Assembly: GCA_029065305.1 (NCBI GenBank)
Contig: JAIEIQ010000269.1
Location: 1 to 10,314, forward strand
Source of the DNA: Oscillospiraceae bacterium
GTDB lineage: Bacteria; Bacillota; Clostridia; Oscillospirales; Oscillospiraceae
DNA length: 10,314 bases
Direction of reading: 5' to 3'
Shown here: piece by piece, positions 1 to 6,093 of the stretch
How positions within the stretch are numbered: position 1 is the stretch's first letter
Layout: the number at the start of each line of letters is the position of its first letter
Position numbers and translations under genes: made by a program
Notes under the pieces: generated by a model
What the model was told of the DNA's origin: nothing
What the model saw: only the letters and a program-made list of their open reading frames with translations
Database searches by the model: none

Positions 1-129
1 GTCCAGGGAGACCACCTGATCCTCCCCCAGCTGGTAGACGGCTACGCTCTTGTTCTTGCTCCCGCAGCCGGCCAGCACTCCCAAACACATCGCCGCAGCC
101 AGCAGAGCCGCTCCGATTCTATTTTTCAT
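1..129 (-). CDS. Putative lipoprotein, N-terminal 43 codons only
   Basis: The gene begins at an ATG (129-127) and runs off the left edge still open, so only the N-terminus is visible. The first 22 residues form a lipoprotein signal peptide: Lys2 and Arg4, a hydrophobic stretch (IGAALLAAAMCLGVLA), then a lipobox LAGC with the lipidated cysteine at position 22. The mature part starts CGSKNKSVAVYQLGEDQVV. A GAGG Shine-Dalgarno lies 9 nt upstream of the ATG. This implies export by Sec, lipid attachment and signal peptidase II cleavage, with anchoring to the outer face of the cytoplasmic membrane. It starts 51 nt after the FtsA-like gene on the same strand with no clear terminator between, so co-transcription is likely. 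I do not recognise the family, and the substrate or role cannot be judged from this fragment. The ORF is too short to stand out by length alone, but signal, RBS and context agree. Confidence 0.8.
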   Translation of the reverse strand, partial: MKNRIGAALLAAAMCLGVLAGCGSKNKSVAVYQLGEDQVVSLD

Positions 130-180
130 TCGCTCTAGCCTCACTTTGTCTTTCAATGACGGCCCGGGGGCCGCAGCCGG

Positions 181-2214
181 TCACACCCGGCGGATAATAA
201 TCCGGTCGTTGTCCCGGAGCTCCTGGGTAAAGGCGGCCTCGCCGTCGTTTACCAGCAGCTCCACCGGACCGTCCAGTGTCTCGAAGTCGATGCCGGACCG
301 GTCCAGCAGGTCCATCAGATAGTAGGGGGAGCCGTCCGCCTTCCCCGGCAGAATCAGCGCCGCGCCGTTGAGGTACACCATCAGCCGCCGCCGGAGGGTC
401 CGCTCCGGCTCCAGGGCGGGCGCGGGCACTGCCGGCTCCTCCGGAATGACCGGTGCGCTCTCCTCCTCCGGCTCCTCTGCCGCCGCCGGGGGCGCCGCAG
501 GATCTGCGGGCTCCGGCACAGCCTCCGGTTCCGGTACGGGCGCCTGCTCCGGCTCCACCGCCAGTTCGGCCCCCAGCTCCGGCTCTGGAATTGGCTCTGC
601 CTCCGGCGCAGTCTCCGGCTCCGGCTCCAGGGGGTACTCGGTGGTCACCACATGGTCGCCGCTGCGCAGCTTCCGGTCCAGGGAAGCAGCCCGGCCGTTG
701 ATGATCACGCCGCCGGGGAAATCCGCCCCCAGCAGCTCCCGGGGCGTTCGCTCCGCGGAGGGACCGGCCACAGCGGGGATGAACTCGATGCTGTCCCCGG
801 CGTAGACCAGGGCGGAGGGCCGGGCGTCCTCCCCGTTGAGCCGCAGGGTGCAGGGGGTGGCGCTCTGGCCCCGGAAGGTCATCCGCTTCCCGTCAATGGT
901 GACGCTCAGGCTCTTCCCCGTCCGGCCCAGCAGGTCCGCCGAGGTGTAGCCGTTCATCATCAGAATCTCCAGCAGAGTCAGGGTCCCGCTGCGGAAGAGC
1001 TTGGCGGGCTGGCCGTTGAGCATAATGCGGTAGCTGTCGCTGATGAGCCCCAGCCCGGCGGACACCGCGATGCCCAAGGGCGTGGCGTACTCCGGGTCGT
1101 TGAGCTCATACTCCCTGGAGAAGGCGCTCATGTCAAAGTTGTTCCCCGCCAGGGCCACCCGCTTCTCATCCATCTCCAGCGCCTGGGCCACCAGCTCCTT
1201 GAGCCCCAGCAGCTTACTGCCGCCGCCGGCCAGGAACATGGCGGAGGGGGGCGCGCCGTTGATGCCCACCACCCGCTGGGCGATCTCCTGGGCCAGGTTC
1301 TTGGCCGCGCCCTGGAGCACATCCCGCACCTGGTTCCCCGGCACGCTCTGCTCCAGGCCCAGCACATCCCGGTAGGCGATGGTGGGGGCCTCCAGCTCCA
1401 TCTTCATCCGCTCCGCCGTGGCGAAGGTCACCAGATAGGCCCGCATCAGCTCCTCGGTGATCTCGTCCCCGGCGGTGGTTGCCATGGTGTACCCCACCAC
1501 CGCGCCGTCCCGGCAGACGGCGATATCGCTGGTGCCCGCGCCGATGTCCGCCAGCACCAGATTCAGCAGCCGCAGATCCGCTGGAATCACGGCGTTGAGG
1601 GCGGCGATGGGCTCCAGGGTCAGGCTGGCCACCTCCAGCCCTGCCGCCTCCATGACGGTGTACAGGCTCTCCACCACCTCACTGGGCAGGAAGGTTGCCA
1701 CCACCTCCGCCTCCAGCTGCTGGCCGTTGTGGTCCTTCAGGGAGGTGAGCGGGTAGCGGTCCAGCAGGTAGCTGGAGACAGTGTAGCCCACCAGGTAGAA
1801 CCGCCGCTGGCTGTCCTCCCCCCGGCTGAGCTGCTCCTCCGCGTCGCTGACCGCACCGCTCTCCAGCTGGCTGATGAGGTCGCTGTCGATGCGGCTCACC
1901 TGGGGCAGGGTCATGGCGTAGCGGCCCTTCTCCGTCCGCAGGGCCCGGCCGGCGGCGGCTACACACACCCGCCGGAGCCTGCACCCCAGCTTGGCCTCCA
2001 CCTTCTCGGTGACGCGCCGGGCCACCCGGGCCACCTGCTCGATGTCCTCGATCTGCCCGTCCAGCATGGCCCGCTTGCCGTGCTCCTCCTTCTCGATGGC
2101 CAGCACCTCCAGGCGGTCGTCCGCCACCCGGCCCGCCACGCCGATGATGCTGCGGGTGCCGATGTCCAGCGCGAACACCAGCTCCGTATCCTGAACCTTC
2201 ATTTCCTCCGGCAT
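181..2214 (-). CDS. FtsA-like actin-family ATPase with beta-grasp-like C-terminal extension
   Basis: This 677-residue protein has the FtsA/actin-type ATPase fold. Phosphate-1 motif ALDIGTRSIIGV is at residues 15-26, an SHS2-type (1C) insertion follows (about 80-200), phosphate-2 motif LADIGAGTSDIAV is at 221-233, and adenosine motif FLAGGGSKLLGL is at 327-338. Known FtsA proteins are about 400-440 aa, anchor FtsZ filaments by a C-terminal amphipathic helix and recruit divisome proteins. Here the core ends near residue 390. About 290 more residues follow: beta-rich modules (398-527), a Pro/Glu-rich linker (528-606) and a last module (607-677) ending in DRIIIRRV. No amphipathic membrane-targeting helix is visible. 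The start at 2214 is chosen over an in-frame upstream ATG at 2295 because GAGG lies 8 nt before it and the family N-terminus begins directly after; the upstream extension would translate hairpin DNA. It could be a PilM/FtsA relative with a non-divisomal role. The nucleotide-binding fold is sure; the function is not. Confidence 0.88.
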   Translation of the reverse strand: MPEEMKVQDTELVFALDIGTRSIIGVAGRVADDRLEVLAIEKEEHGKRAMLDGQIEDIEQVARVARRVTEKVEAKLGCRLRRVCVAAAGRALRTEKGRYAMTLPQVSRIDSDLISQLESGAVSDAEEQLSRGEDSQRRFYLVGYTVSSYLLDRYPLTSLKDHNGQQLEAEVVATFLPSEVVESLYTVMEAAGLEVASLTLEPIAALNAVIPADLRLLNLVLADIGAGTSDIAVCRDGAVVGYTMATTAGDEITEELMRAYLVTFATAERMKMELEAPTIAYRDVLGLEQSVPGNQVRDVLQGAAKNLAQEIAQRVVGINGAPPSAMFLAGGGSKLLGLKELVAQALEMDEKRVALAGNNFDMSAFSREYELNDPEYATPLGIAVSAGLGLISDSYRIMLNGQPAKLFRSGTLTLLEILMMNGYTSADLLGRTGKSLSVTIDGKRMTFRGQSATPCTLRLNGEDARPSALVYAGDSIEFIPAVAGPSAERTPRELLGADFPGGVIINGRAASLDRKLRSGDHVVTTEYPLEPEPETAPEAEPIPEPELGAELAVEPEQAPVPEPEAVPEPADPAAPPAAAEEPEEESAPVIPEEPAVPAPALEPERTLRRRLMVYLNGAALILPGKADGSPYYLMDLLDRSGIDFETLDGPVELLVNDGEAAFTQELRDNDRIIIRRV
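397..633 (-). repeat. Low-complexity Pro/Glu-coding repeat tract in the FtsA-like gene
   Basis: Imperfect iterations of GGCTCCGG-like units on the plus strand encode residues 528-606 of the FtsA-like protein, dominated by Glu-Pro and Ala-Pro pairs. It is probably a flexible, disordered linker between the beta-rich modules and the last domain. Such tracts often vary in length between strains by slippage. Confidence 0.6.
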
Positions 2215-2257
2215 ACTTGTTACCTCAGCTTCCTGTGTTGGTGGACGGAACAGAGAG

Positions 2258-2287
2258 CCGCCGGGACGGCGCAGGCCGTCCCGGCGG
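2258..2287. other. Perfect 13-bp GC-rich inverted repeat upstream of the FtsA-like gene
   Basis: Arms CCGCCGGGACGGC (2258-2270) and its exact complement (2275-2287) enclose the 4-nt loop GCAG. In the minus-strand RNA it ends 43 nt before the start codon of the FtsA-like gene and is followed by a pyrimidine-rich but not U-rich stretch (CTCTCTGTTCC). It could be an attenuator, a processing or stabilising hairpin, or a weak terminator for readthrough from the chemoreceptor gene. Confidence 0.55.
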
Positions 2288-2296
2288 TCCGGCATC

Positions 2297-2327
2297 GGGC
2301 CGTAGTCCGGCCCCGGCGTTCCGCCGG
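2297..2327. other. Two small adjoining hairpins in the chemoreceptor/FtsA-like intergenic region
   Basis: GGGCCG (2297-2302) pairs with CGGCCC (2308-2313) around a 5-nt loop. CCGGCG (2313-2318) pairs with CGCCGG (2322-2327) around a 3-nt loop. The two stems share base 2313, so they can abut or compete. With the larger hairpins on either side, nearly the whole 176-nt gap can fold. No known riboswitch consensus was recognised. Confidence 0.35.
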
Positions 2328-2340
2328 CTCAAGTAGAGAC

Positions 2341-2380
2341 GGACATATGGCATCCCGGTCTCCCGGGACGCCATATGGCC
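2341..2380 (-). terminator. Strong hairpin just after the chemoreceptor gene, terminator-like but no U-tract
   Basis: Arms 2344-2358 (CATATGGCATCCCGG) and 2363-2377 form a 15-bp stem; the only non-Watson-Crick pair is a G-U in the minus-strand RNA. The loop reads GAGA in that RNA, a GNRA-type tetraloop. After one mismatch two more G-C pairs extend the base. It begins 13 nt past the stop codon of the chemoreceptor gene. The sequence after it (GTCTCTACTTGA) is not a proper U-run, so termination may be incomplete or the hairpin may protect the mRNA 3' end. Confidence 0.5.
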
Positions 2381-2390
2381 GCTTCCGCCG

Positions 2391-4223
2391 TTAATACTTG
2401 ACGTTGGTGAAGGGATTGTCGCTGCGGCCACCGGCCGCGCCGTCGTCGGACCAGCCATCGCCGCCCCAGCTGTCGCCGCCGGAGCCGCCGCCGAAGGAGC
2501 TGGCGGAGCCGGTGCTGCTGCTGGAGCTGAAGGCGCTGGAGCTGCTGCCGAAGCGGCCCTTGTTGCTGATCTTGAACTCGCTCATCAGCTGGTGCATGAT
2601 GTTGGCCTGGGAGGAGAGCTGCTCGCTGGCGGCGGCGCACTCCTCGCTGGTGGCGGAGTTGGTCTGCACCACGGCGGAGATCTGGTCGATGCCCTCGGTG
2701 ATCTGGGCAATAGCGGTGGTCTGATTCTCCACGGCCTCCGTCACGCTGCCCATCATGGTGACAACGCTGCTGGCCAGCTCGGTGGTCCGGGCCAGGGACT
2801 CGGTAACCTTCCCCACCACGTCCGCGCCGTCCCGGACGGCGGTGATGGAGTTCTCAATGAGGTCCTTGGTGGCCTTGGCGGCCTCATCGGACTTGCTGGC
2901 CAGGTTGCGGACCTCGTCGGCCACAACGGCGAAGCCCTTGCCGGCGCTGCCGGCCCGGGCGGCCTCCACGGCGGCGTTCAGGGCCAGGATGTTGGTCTGG
3001 AAGGCGATGTTCTCAATGGTGGCAATGATCTTCCCAATCTCCTCGGAGGAGTTGGAGATGTTGGTCATAGCCACGTTGAGCTGCTTGACATACTCGTTGC
3101 TGGCGGACACCTGGGCGCCGGCCTCGCTGACGCTGGACTGGGCCTCCTCTGCGGCGGAGGCGGTCTGCTTGGAATTGGTGGAGATGTCGTTGATGGTAGC
3201 GGCCAGCTCCTCCACGGCGCTCGCCTGCTCGGTAGCGCCCTGAGCCAGGGACTGGGAGCTGTTGGACACCTGGTCGGAGCCGGCGGAAACCTGGTCCGCA
3301 GACTGGGAGATATTGAAGATGGTGTCGCTCATGCGGACCACGAAGGCGTTGACGCTGTCCTGAATGGGCTTGAGGTCGCCGGGGAAGCTGGCGGTCAGCT
3401 CCACGTCAAAGTTGCCCTTGGCCATCTGGCCGGTGGTCTCCGAGATGTCCTGGATAACGCTGTTAAGTACCTTCTGGCTGGTGCGCAGCGCGTCGCACAT
3501 CTCGCCCAGCTCGTTTTTGCCCATAAACTCCACGGGGACAGACAGATTGCCCTGGCTGAAGCCAACCAGCGCGCCCCGCACCTGGGAACTGGGCTCCACA
3601 ATGCTCCGGATGATCCTGACCGCAATCAGCAGCACGGCGATAGTCGCCACCACCATGATGGCAATAATAGCCGCCAGCCCGATATTGGAGTTCAGATTCT
3701 GCTGCTTGATGATCTCGGCCTGGGCGTTGGCCAGCGCTGTCGCCGCGTTCTCACCGGCCACAGCGGCGGCGTTCAGCTTGGGCGTGCAGTTGTTGACAAT
3801 CATGTTGACTGCCTCCTGGCGATTGGTGCCCACAATGCTGACAATCTCCCTGGCGTCCGTCTCCCAGGACTTGATAGCGTTGGAGAAAGCGTCAAGGGTG
3901 CTCCTGTCCTCCAGGGGGAAGACATTCTCCAGCTGGGCAAACAGCTGGTCCAGCTCCTCCACCTTGCTGGTGACGTTGGAAATACTGCTGGCGTCTCCGG
4001 AGAGGGCCGCGTCCCGCAGGTTCCGGGCGGCAATGTTGTAGTCGATGCGGCAGCTGGCAATCAGCTCTGTGGACTCCACGTAGTGTTCAATGATATCCAT
4101 ATAGGCGCTCTTCTGGGAATTCATCATGACCAGCGCTGCGACAATGATGATCACGGAACCCAAAATTGTCGTCCCGAAGCCTATGATCAGGCTTTTCCTG
4201 ATGGACATATTTTTGAAATTCAT
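2391..4223 (-). CDS. Methyl-accepting chemotaxis protein (membrane chemoreceptor)
   Basis: This 610-residue chemoreceptor senses an external ligand and controls CheA/CheW signalling to the flagellar motor. TM1 is about residues 13-34, a four-helix-bundle-type periplasmic-side sensor about 35-178, and TM2 about 181-203. Two consecutive HAMP-like modules follow (about 204-256 and 257-305), each with a GN-(L/F)-x-V segment. The cytoplasmic coiled-coil hairpin has its conserved tip at 403-442 ([20 protein letters not shown], then [13 protein letters not shown]). The tip has Ser where many receptors have Glu in the AARAGE motif, which I recall as common in Clostridia. The C-terminal 55 residues are a Ser/Gly/Asp-rich flexible tail ending NPFTNVKY, with no NWETF-type CheR/CheB tether. 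AGGAGG lies 10 nt before the ATG. It probably has its own promoter (4379-4407). The ligand cannot be inferred. Confidence 0.96.
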   Translation of the reverse strand: MNFKNMSIRKSLIIGFGTTILGSVIIIVAALVMMNSQKSAYMDIIEHYVESTELIASCRIDYNIAARNLRDAALSGDASSISNVTSKVEELDQLFAQLENVFPLEDRSTLDAFSNAIKSWETDAREIVSIVGTNRQEAVNMIVNNCTPKLNAAAVAGENAATALANAQAEIIKQQNLNSNIGLAAIIAIMVVATIAVLLIAVRIIRSIVEPSSQVRGALVGFSQGNLSVPVEFMGKNELGEMCDALRTSQKVLNSVIQDISETTGQMAKGNFDVELTASFPGDLKPIQDSVNAFVVRMSDTIFNISQSADQVSAGSDQVSNSSQSLAQGATEQASAVEELAATINDISTNSKQTASAAEEAQSSVSEAGAQVSASNEYVKQLNVAMTNISNSSEEIGKIIATIENIAFQTNILALNAAVEAARAGSAGKGFAVVADEVRNLASKSDEAAKATKDLIENSITAVRDGADVVGKVTESLARTTELASSVVTMMGSVTEAVENQTTAIAQITEGIDQISAVVQTNSATSEECAAASEQLSSQANIMHQLMSEFKISNKGRFGSSSSAFSSSSSTGSASSFGGGSGGDSWGGDGWSDDGAAGGRSDNPFTNVKY

Positions 4224-4251
4224 CTGTAGCTTTCCTCCTATTATTTCCCGC

Positions 4252-4272
4252 CGGCCGGAGCACCCTCCGCCG
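4252..4272 (-). other. Hairpin in the chemoreceptor 5' leader
   Basis: In the minus-strand RNA, GGAG pairs with CTCC around a GGTG loop, and the stem extends to about 8 bp with one bulged base. It ends about 12 nt before the AGGAGG ribosome binding site of the chemoreceptor gene. The predicted leader is about 150 nt, long enough for regulation, but no c-di-GMP (GEMM) or other known riboswitch consensus was found by eye. Confidence 0.35.
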
Positions 4273-4378
4273 CCGGATGTTCTACGATGTCACCTATCCC
4301 GTACCGTGTCCGTTCCGCTTCCCGGACCCCTCACAGGATGGCCGCGCTGGTTGGCGGCGGGACTGGGGCCCCTCGGAT

Positions 4379-4407
4379 ATTTCACATTCTCACCGCCCTG
4401 CTTTCAA
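4379..4407 (-). promoter_or_regulatory. Candidate sigma-A promoter for the chemoreceptor gene
   Basis: On the minus strand TTGAAA (4407-4402, 5/6 to the -35 consensus) and TGAAAT (4384-4379, 4/6 to the -10) are separated by exactly 17 nt. It lies in the 213-nt gap after the ABC ATPase gene. Transcription would start near 4372, leaving a leader of about 150 nt. No sigma-28 match was found here. Confidence 0.45.
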
Positions 4408-4436
4408 AAGGATGAAGTTTCCAATCACAGCGTCCG

Positions 4437-5135
4437 CTAAACGATATCGCCGTACTTGCCGTTGCGCACATCGCCCACCAGCTTGCCGTCCACCAGGGTC
4501 ACAACCCGGCGGCGCATGATGTTCACATACTGGCTGGCGTGGGTGGCCATAACAATGGTGGTGCCCCGGCTGTTGAGCTCGTTGAGCAGATGCATCAGAT
4601 CCCAGATATTGTCGTCGTCCAGGTTGGCCGTCAGCTCGTCGATGAGCAGAATCGGAGGGCTGCTCACCAGCGCACGGGCCAGCTCCACCCGCCGGCACTC
4701 CCCAATGGAGAGCTCCGCCGGGTACCGGTCCTCCACATCCGGCAGACCCACGATGCCCAGCGCCTTCTTGGCCGCCTGCTTTCCCCGGCGGCGCATCCCG
4801 GTGGCCCCCGCTGTCAGCAGCAGGTTGTCCCGGATAGTCCGCTTGCGGATCAGCAGGCACTGCTGGTCCACAATGCCGAAGGTCCGGGCCACCCGCACCC
4901 GCCAGGGCCCCATCAGACGGCCAATATTGGAGCCGTTGAGGTAGACCGCCCCGGCGTCCGGCGAGATCTCTCCGCCCATGAGCTTGAGCAGTGTGCTCTT
5001 ACCCGCGCCGCTGCTGCCGATGAGGAAAACGAACTCCCCCTGCTCCACCGTCAGGCTCACATCCCGGACAGCGTACTGGGTGCGCTTATCCTGGGTATAT
5101 CGTTTTGACACATTTTCAAGACGGATCTCTGGCAT
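4437..5135 (-). CDS. FtsE-like ABC transporter ATP-binding protein, no permease adjacent
   Basis: This 232-residue stand-alone ABC ATPase has Walker A GSSGAGKST (40-48), Q-loop Gln91, signature LSIGE (142-146), Walker B ILLIDE (162-167), D-loop NLD (171-173) and H-loop His199. Overall spacing and the ends (RLENVSKRY at 5-13, EFVFLIGSSGAGKSTLLKL, MRRRVVTLVDGKLV at 207-220) resemble FtsE, the ATPase that works with FtsX to activate peptidoglycan hydrolases. Deviations from FtsE are visible: LSIGE for LSGGE, DELTANLD for DEPTGNLD, and VDQQ in place of VFQD. Catalytic Lys46, Asp166, Glu167 and His199 remain, so ATPase activity is plausible. No FtsX gene is in the window. The ATG at 5135 is chosen because AAGGAG lies 10 nt upstream and the fold begins there; the open frame extends much further upstream only as a shadow of fliT-like/fliS. 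It could serve another permease elsewhere, or be MacB/LolD-like. Confidence 0.9.
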   Translation of the reverse strand: MPEIRLENVSKRYTQDKRTQYAVRDVSLTVEQGEFVFLIGSSGAGKSTLLKLMGGEISPDAGAVYLNGSNIGRLMGPWRVRVARTFGIVDQQCLLIRKRTIRDNLLLTAGATGMRRRGKQAAKKALGIVGLPDVEDRYPAELSIGECRRVELARALVSSPPILLIDELTANLDDDNIWDLMHLLNELNSRGTTIVMATHASQYVNIMRRRVVTLVDGKLVGDVRNGKYGDIV

Positions 5136-5152
5136 TCCGCTGCGGCTCCTTC

Positions 5153-5173
5153 CGGTTCCCTGGGCGGGAACCG
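5153..5173 (-). other. 8-bp hairpin directly abutting the ribosome binding site of the ABC ATPase gene
   Basis: Arms CGGTTCCC (5153-5160) and GGGAACCG (5166-5173) are perfectly complementary around a 5-nt loop. In the minus-strand RNA the stem ends 1 nt before the AAGGAG at 5151-5146. It could modulate ribosome access or block exonucleases. Confidence 0.45.
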
Positions 5174-5193
5174 CCATCAGATATCGAACACTT

Positions 5194-5205
5194 GCTCCGC
5201 GGAGC
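5194..5205. promoter_or_regulatory. 12-bp perfect palindrome, possible operator
   Basis: GCTCCGCGGAGC reads the same on both strands and lies 58 nt upstream of the ABC ATPase start, between two hairpins. A dimeric regulator could bind it, but in GC-rich DNA a 12-bp palindrome may also be chance. No convincing promoter was found next to it. Confidence 0.2.
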
Positions 5206-5232
5206 GTCCCCTCTCCGGCACGCCCCACGGAC

Positions 5233-5265
5233 ATCTGCCCCGCCGTATCCGCCGGCGGGACAGAT
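5233..5265 (-). terminator. Strong hairpin after the fliT-like gene, terminator-like but no U-tract
   Basis: Bases 5233-5245 pair with 5253-5265 as a 13-bp stem with a single G-U wobble in the minus-strand RNA and a 7-nt loop. It starts 7 nt after the stop codon of the fliT-like gene. The following sequence (TGTCCGTGGGG) is not U-rich, so full intrinsic termination is doubtful. It probably marks the 3' boundary of the fliD-fliS-fliT-like unit or stabilises its mRNA. Confidence 0.5.
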
Positions 5266-5272
5266 CGGGACT

Positions 5273-5665
5273 CTATTTCTTCTTGTAGAACGACTGTCCG
5301 CCCGCCATCCGCAGGCTGATCCGGCGGTCCAGCTCCACCACCCGCTCCAGCAGGCGGCGGGTCTTTCCGGCCTGCTCCAGGAAAGTCCGCTCCTGACTGC
5401 TCCGGGGCTCCTCCCCTTTCAGCAGGGCCTTTACCCGCTCCTGGTCCTCCTCGGACAGTGTCCTCCGCCGGTCCTTGAGGGTCTTTTCCGTCTCCTCCAG
5501 GCGGAGCAGAGGATCCTGGCGCATGGCGATGATCATCCGCACGGCCACCTGGTCGCTGCGGTCCATGCTCTCCCCCAGCTGGCGGGTCAGATCCAACGCC
5601 TCCGTCAGGTCGTTGTACTTCCTCCGCTCCAGCACCGTCAGGTCCATCCACTCCCCCGCGGTCAT
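5273..5665 (-). CDS. Small helical protein, candidate FliT/FlgN-type flagellar export chaperone
   Basis: This 130-residue, highly charged protein is predicted to be nearly all helical with coiled-coil character (for example residues 8-35 and 55-75) and no signal or membrane segment. The start overlaps the fliS stop by 4 nt (ATGA), with GGGAG about 8 nt upstream, so its translation is coupled to fliS. In Bacillus and many other bacteria the gene after fliS is fliT, a chaperone of the cap protein FliD. The position, size, helical make-up and a C-terminus of aromatic plus lysines (QSFYKKK), as seen in several FlgN/FliT-like proteins, fit that role. Sequence identity to any FliT is not evident by eye, so the name rests on synteny. 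A strong hairpin lies just past the stop. Confidence 0.7.
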   Translation of the reverse strand: MTAGEWMDLTVLERRKYNDLTEALDLTRQLGESMDRSDQVAVRMIIAMRQDPLLRLEETEKTLKDRRRTLSEEDQERVKALLKGEEPRSSQERTFLEQAGKTRRLLERVVELDRRISLRMAGGQSFYKKK

Positions 5666-6051
5666 ACGGCGCTCTCCCGGCCGGAGCTGCTGTTCTTCTC
5701 CGCGTTGTGGAAGGCGTCCCGCAGCTCCGCGAGCATTGGCCGGAGCTCCTCGAGCAGCTTGCCGTTCCGACCGATTTTGATCCGGCCCAGCTGATAGGTG
5801 AAATACTCATACATACGGCTCAGATCCCTGCTGATAGGGTACTGGGGGTCCAGCGTGGCGCTGAGGTAATCCACAATATCGCTGCACCGGTCCACCGCCG
5901 CCTCAAAGGTGGGATAGTCCTCCTTCTCCAGGGCGATGGCGGCCATGGTCCCCCGCTTGACCAGCTCATCGTACAGCAGCAGCAGCAGCTCGCCGGGGGT
6001 CATGGAGTTGACAGACTGCTCCTTGTACTGCTGATAGCCTCTCCTATCCAT
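5662..6051 (-). CDS. fliS: Flagellar export chaperone FliS (flagellin chaperone)
   Basis: The 129-residue length is typical of FliS (about 125-135 aa). FliS binds the C-terminus of flagellin in the cytoplasm, prevents premature polymerisation and delivers it to the flagellar type III export apparatus. Family features seen: N-terminal YQQYKEQSVNSMTPGELLLLLYDELV (split here as YQQYKEQSV, then MTPGELLLLLYDELV, residues about 6-31), AAVDRCSDIVDYLSATLD in the middle (51-68), then LSRMYEYFTYQLGRIKIG (77-94) and a final helix LRPMLAELRDAFHNAE. The order Tyr...V...T/SP.eLL..LYD is the FliS signature. The gene follows fliD by 42 nt and overlaps the next gene by 4 nt, forming one operon. AAAGGA lies about 11 nt upstream of the ATG. 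Confidence 0.95.
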   Translation of the reverse strand: MDRRGYQQYKEQSVNSMTPGELLLLLYDELVKRGTMAAIALEKEDYPTFEAAVDRCSDIVDYLSATLDPQYPISRDLSRMYEYFTYQLGRIKIGRNGKLLEELRPMLAELRDAFHNAEKNSSSGRESAV

Positions 6052-6093
6052 TTGGATACCGTTCCTTTCTGCGTCTCAGGGGTTTGCGCGGCA

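Noticed and set aside
2215..2295. Earlier in-frame ATG (2295) for the FtsA-like gene
   Set aside because: It would translate through the 13-bp hairpin region and adds 27 residues not typical of the family; the ATG at 2214 has GAGG 8 nt upstream.
652..4229. Long plus-strand open frames (580 and 545 codons) antisense to the FtsA-like and chemoreceptor genes
   Set aside because: They have the same cause, namely codon bias in GC-rich genes. The translations are repetitive and show no recognisable family, while the minus-strand products have clear motifs.
4224..4436. c-di-GMP riboswitch in the chemoreceptor leader, as seen before some clostridial motility genes
   Set aside because: The conserved GEMM core elements (GGGCAAACC-type segment, tetraloop and receptor) were not found by eye.
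4439..4470. Sigma-28-like -10 (GGCGATAT) at the end of the ABC ATPase gene
   Set aside because: No TAAA-like -35 lies about 15 nt upstream; the bases are the Gly-Asp-Ile codons of the conserved-looking C-terminus.
5136..5810. Upstream extension of the ABC ATPase reading frame to 5810
   Set aside because: The extension is out of frame with fliS and the fliT-like gene, which it overlaps, and the ABC fold plus a good ribosome binding site begin at 5135.
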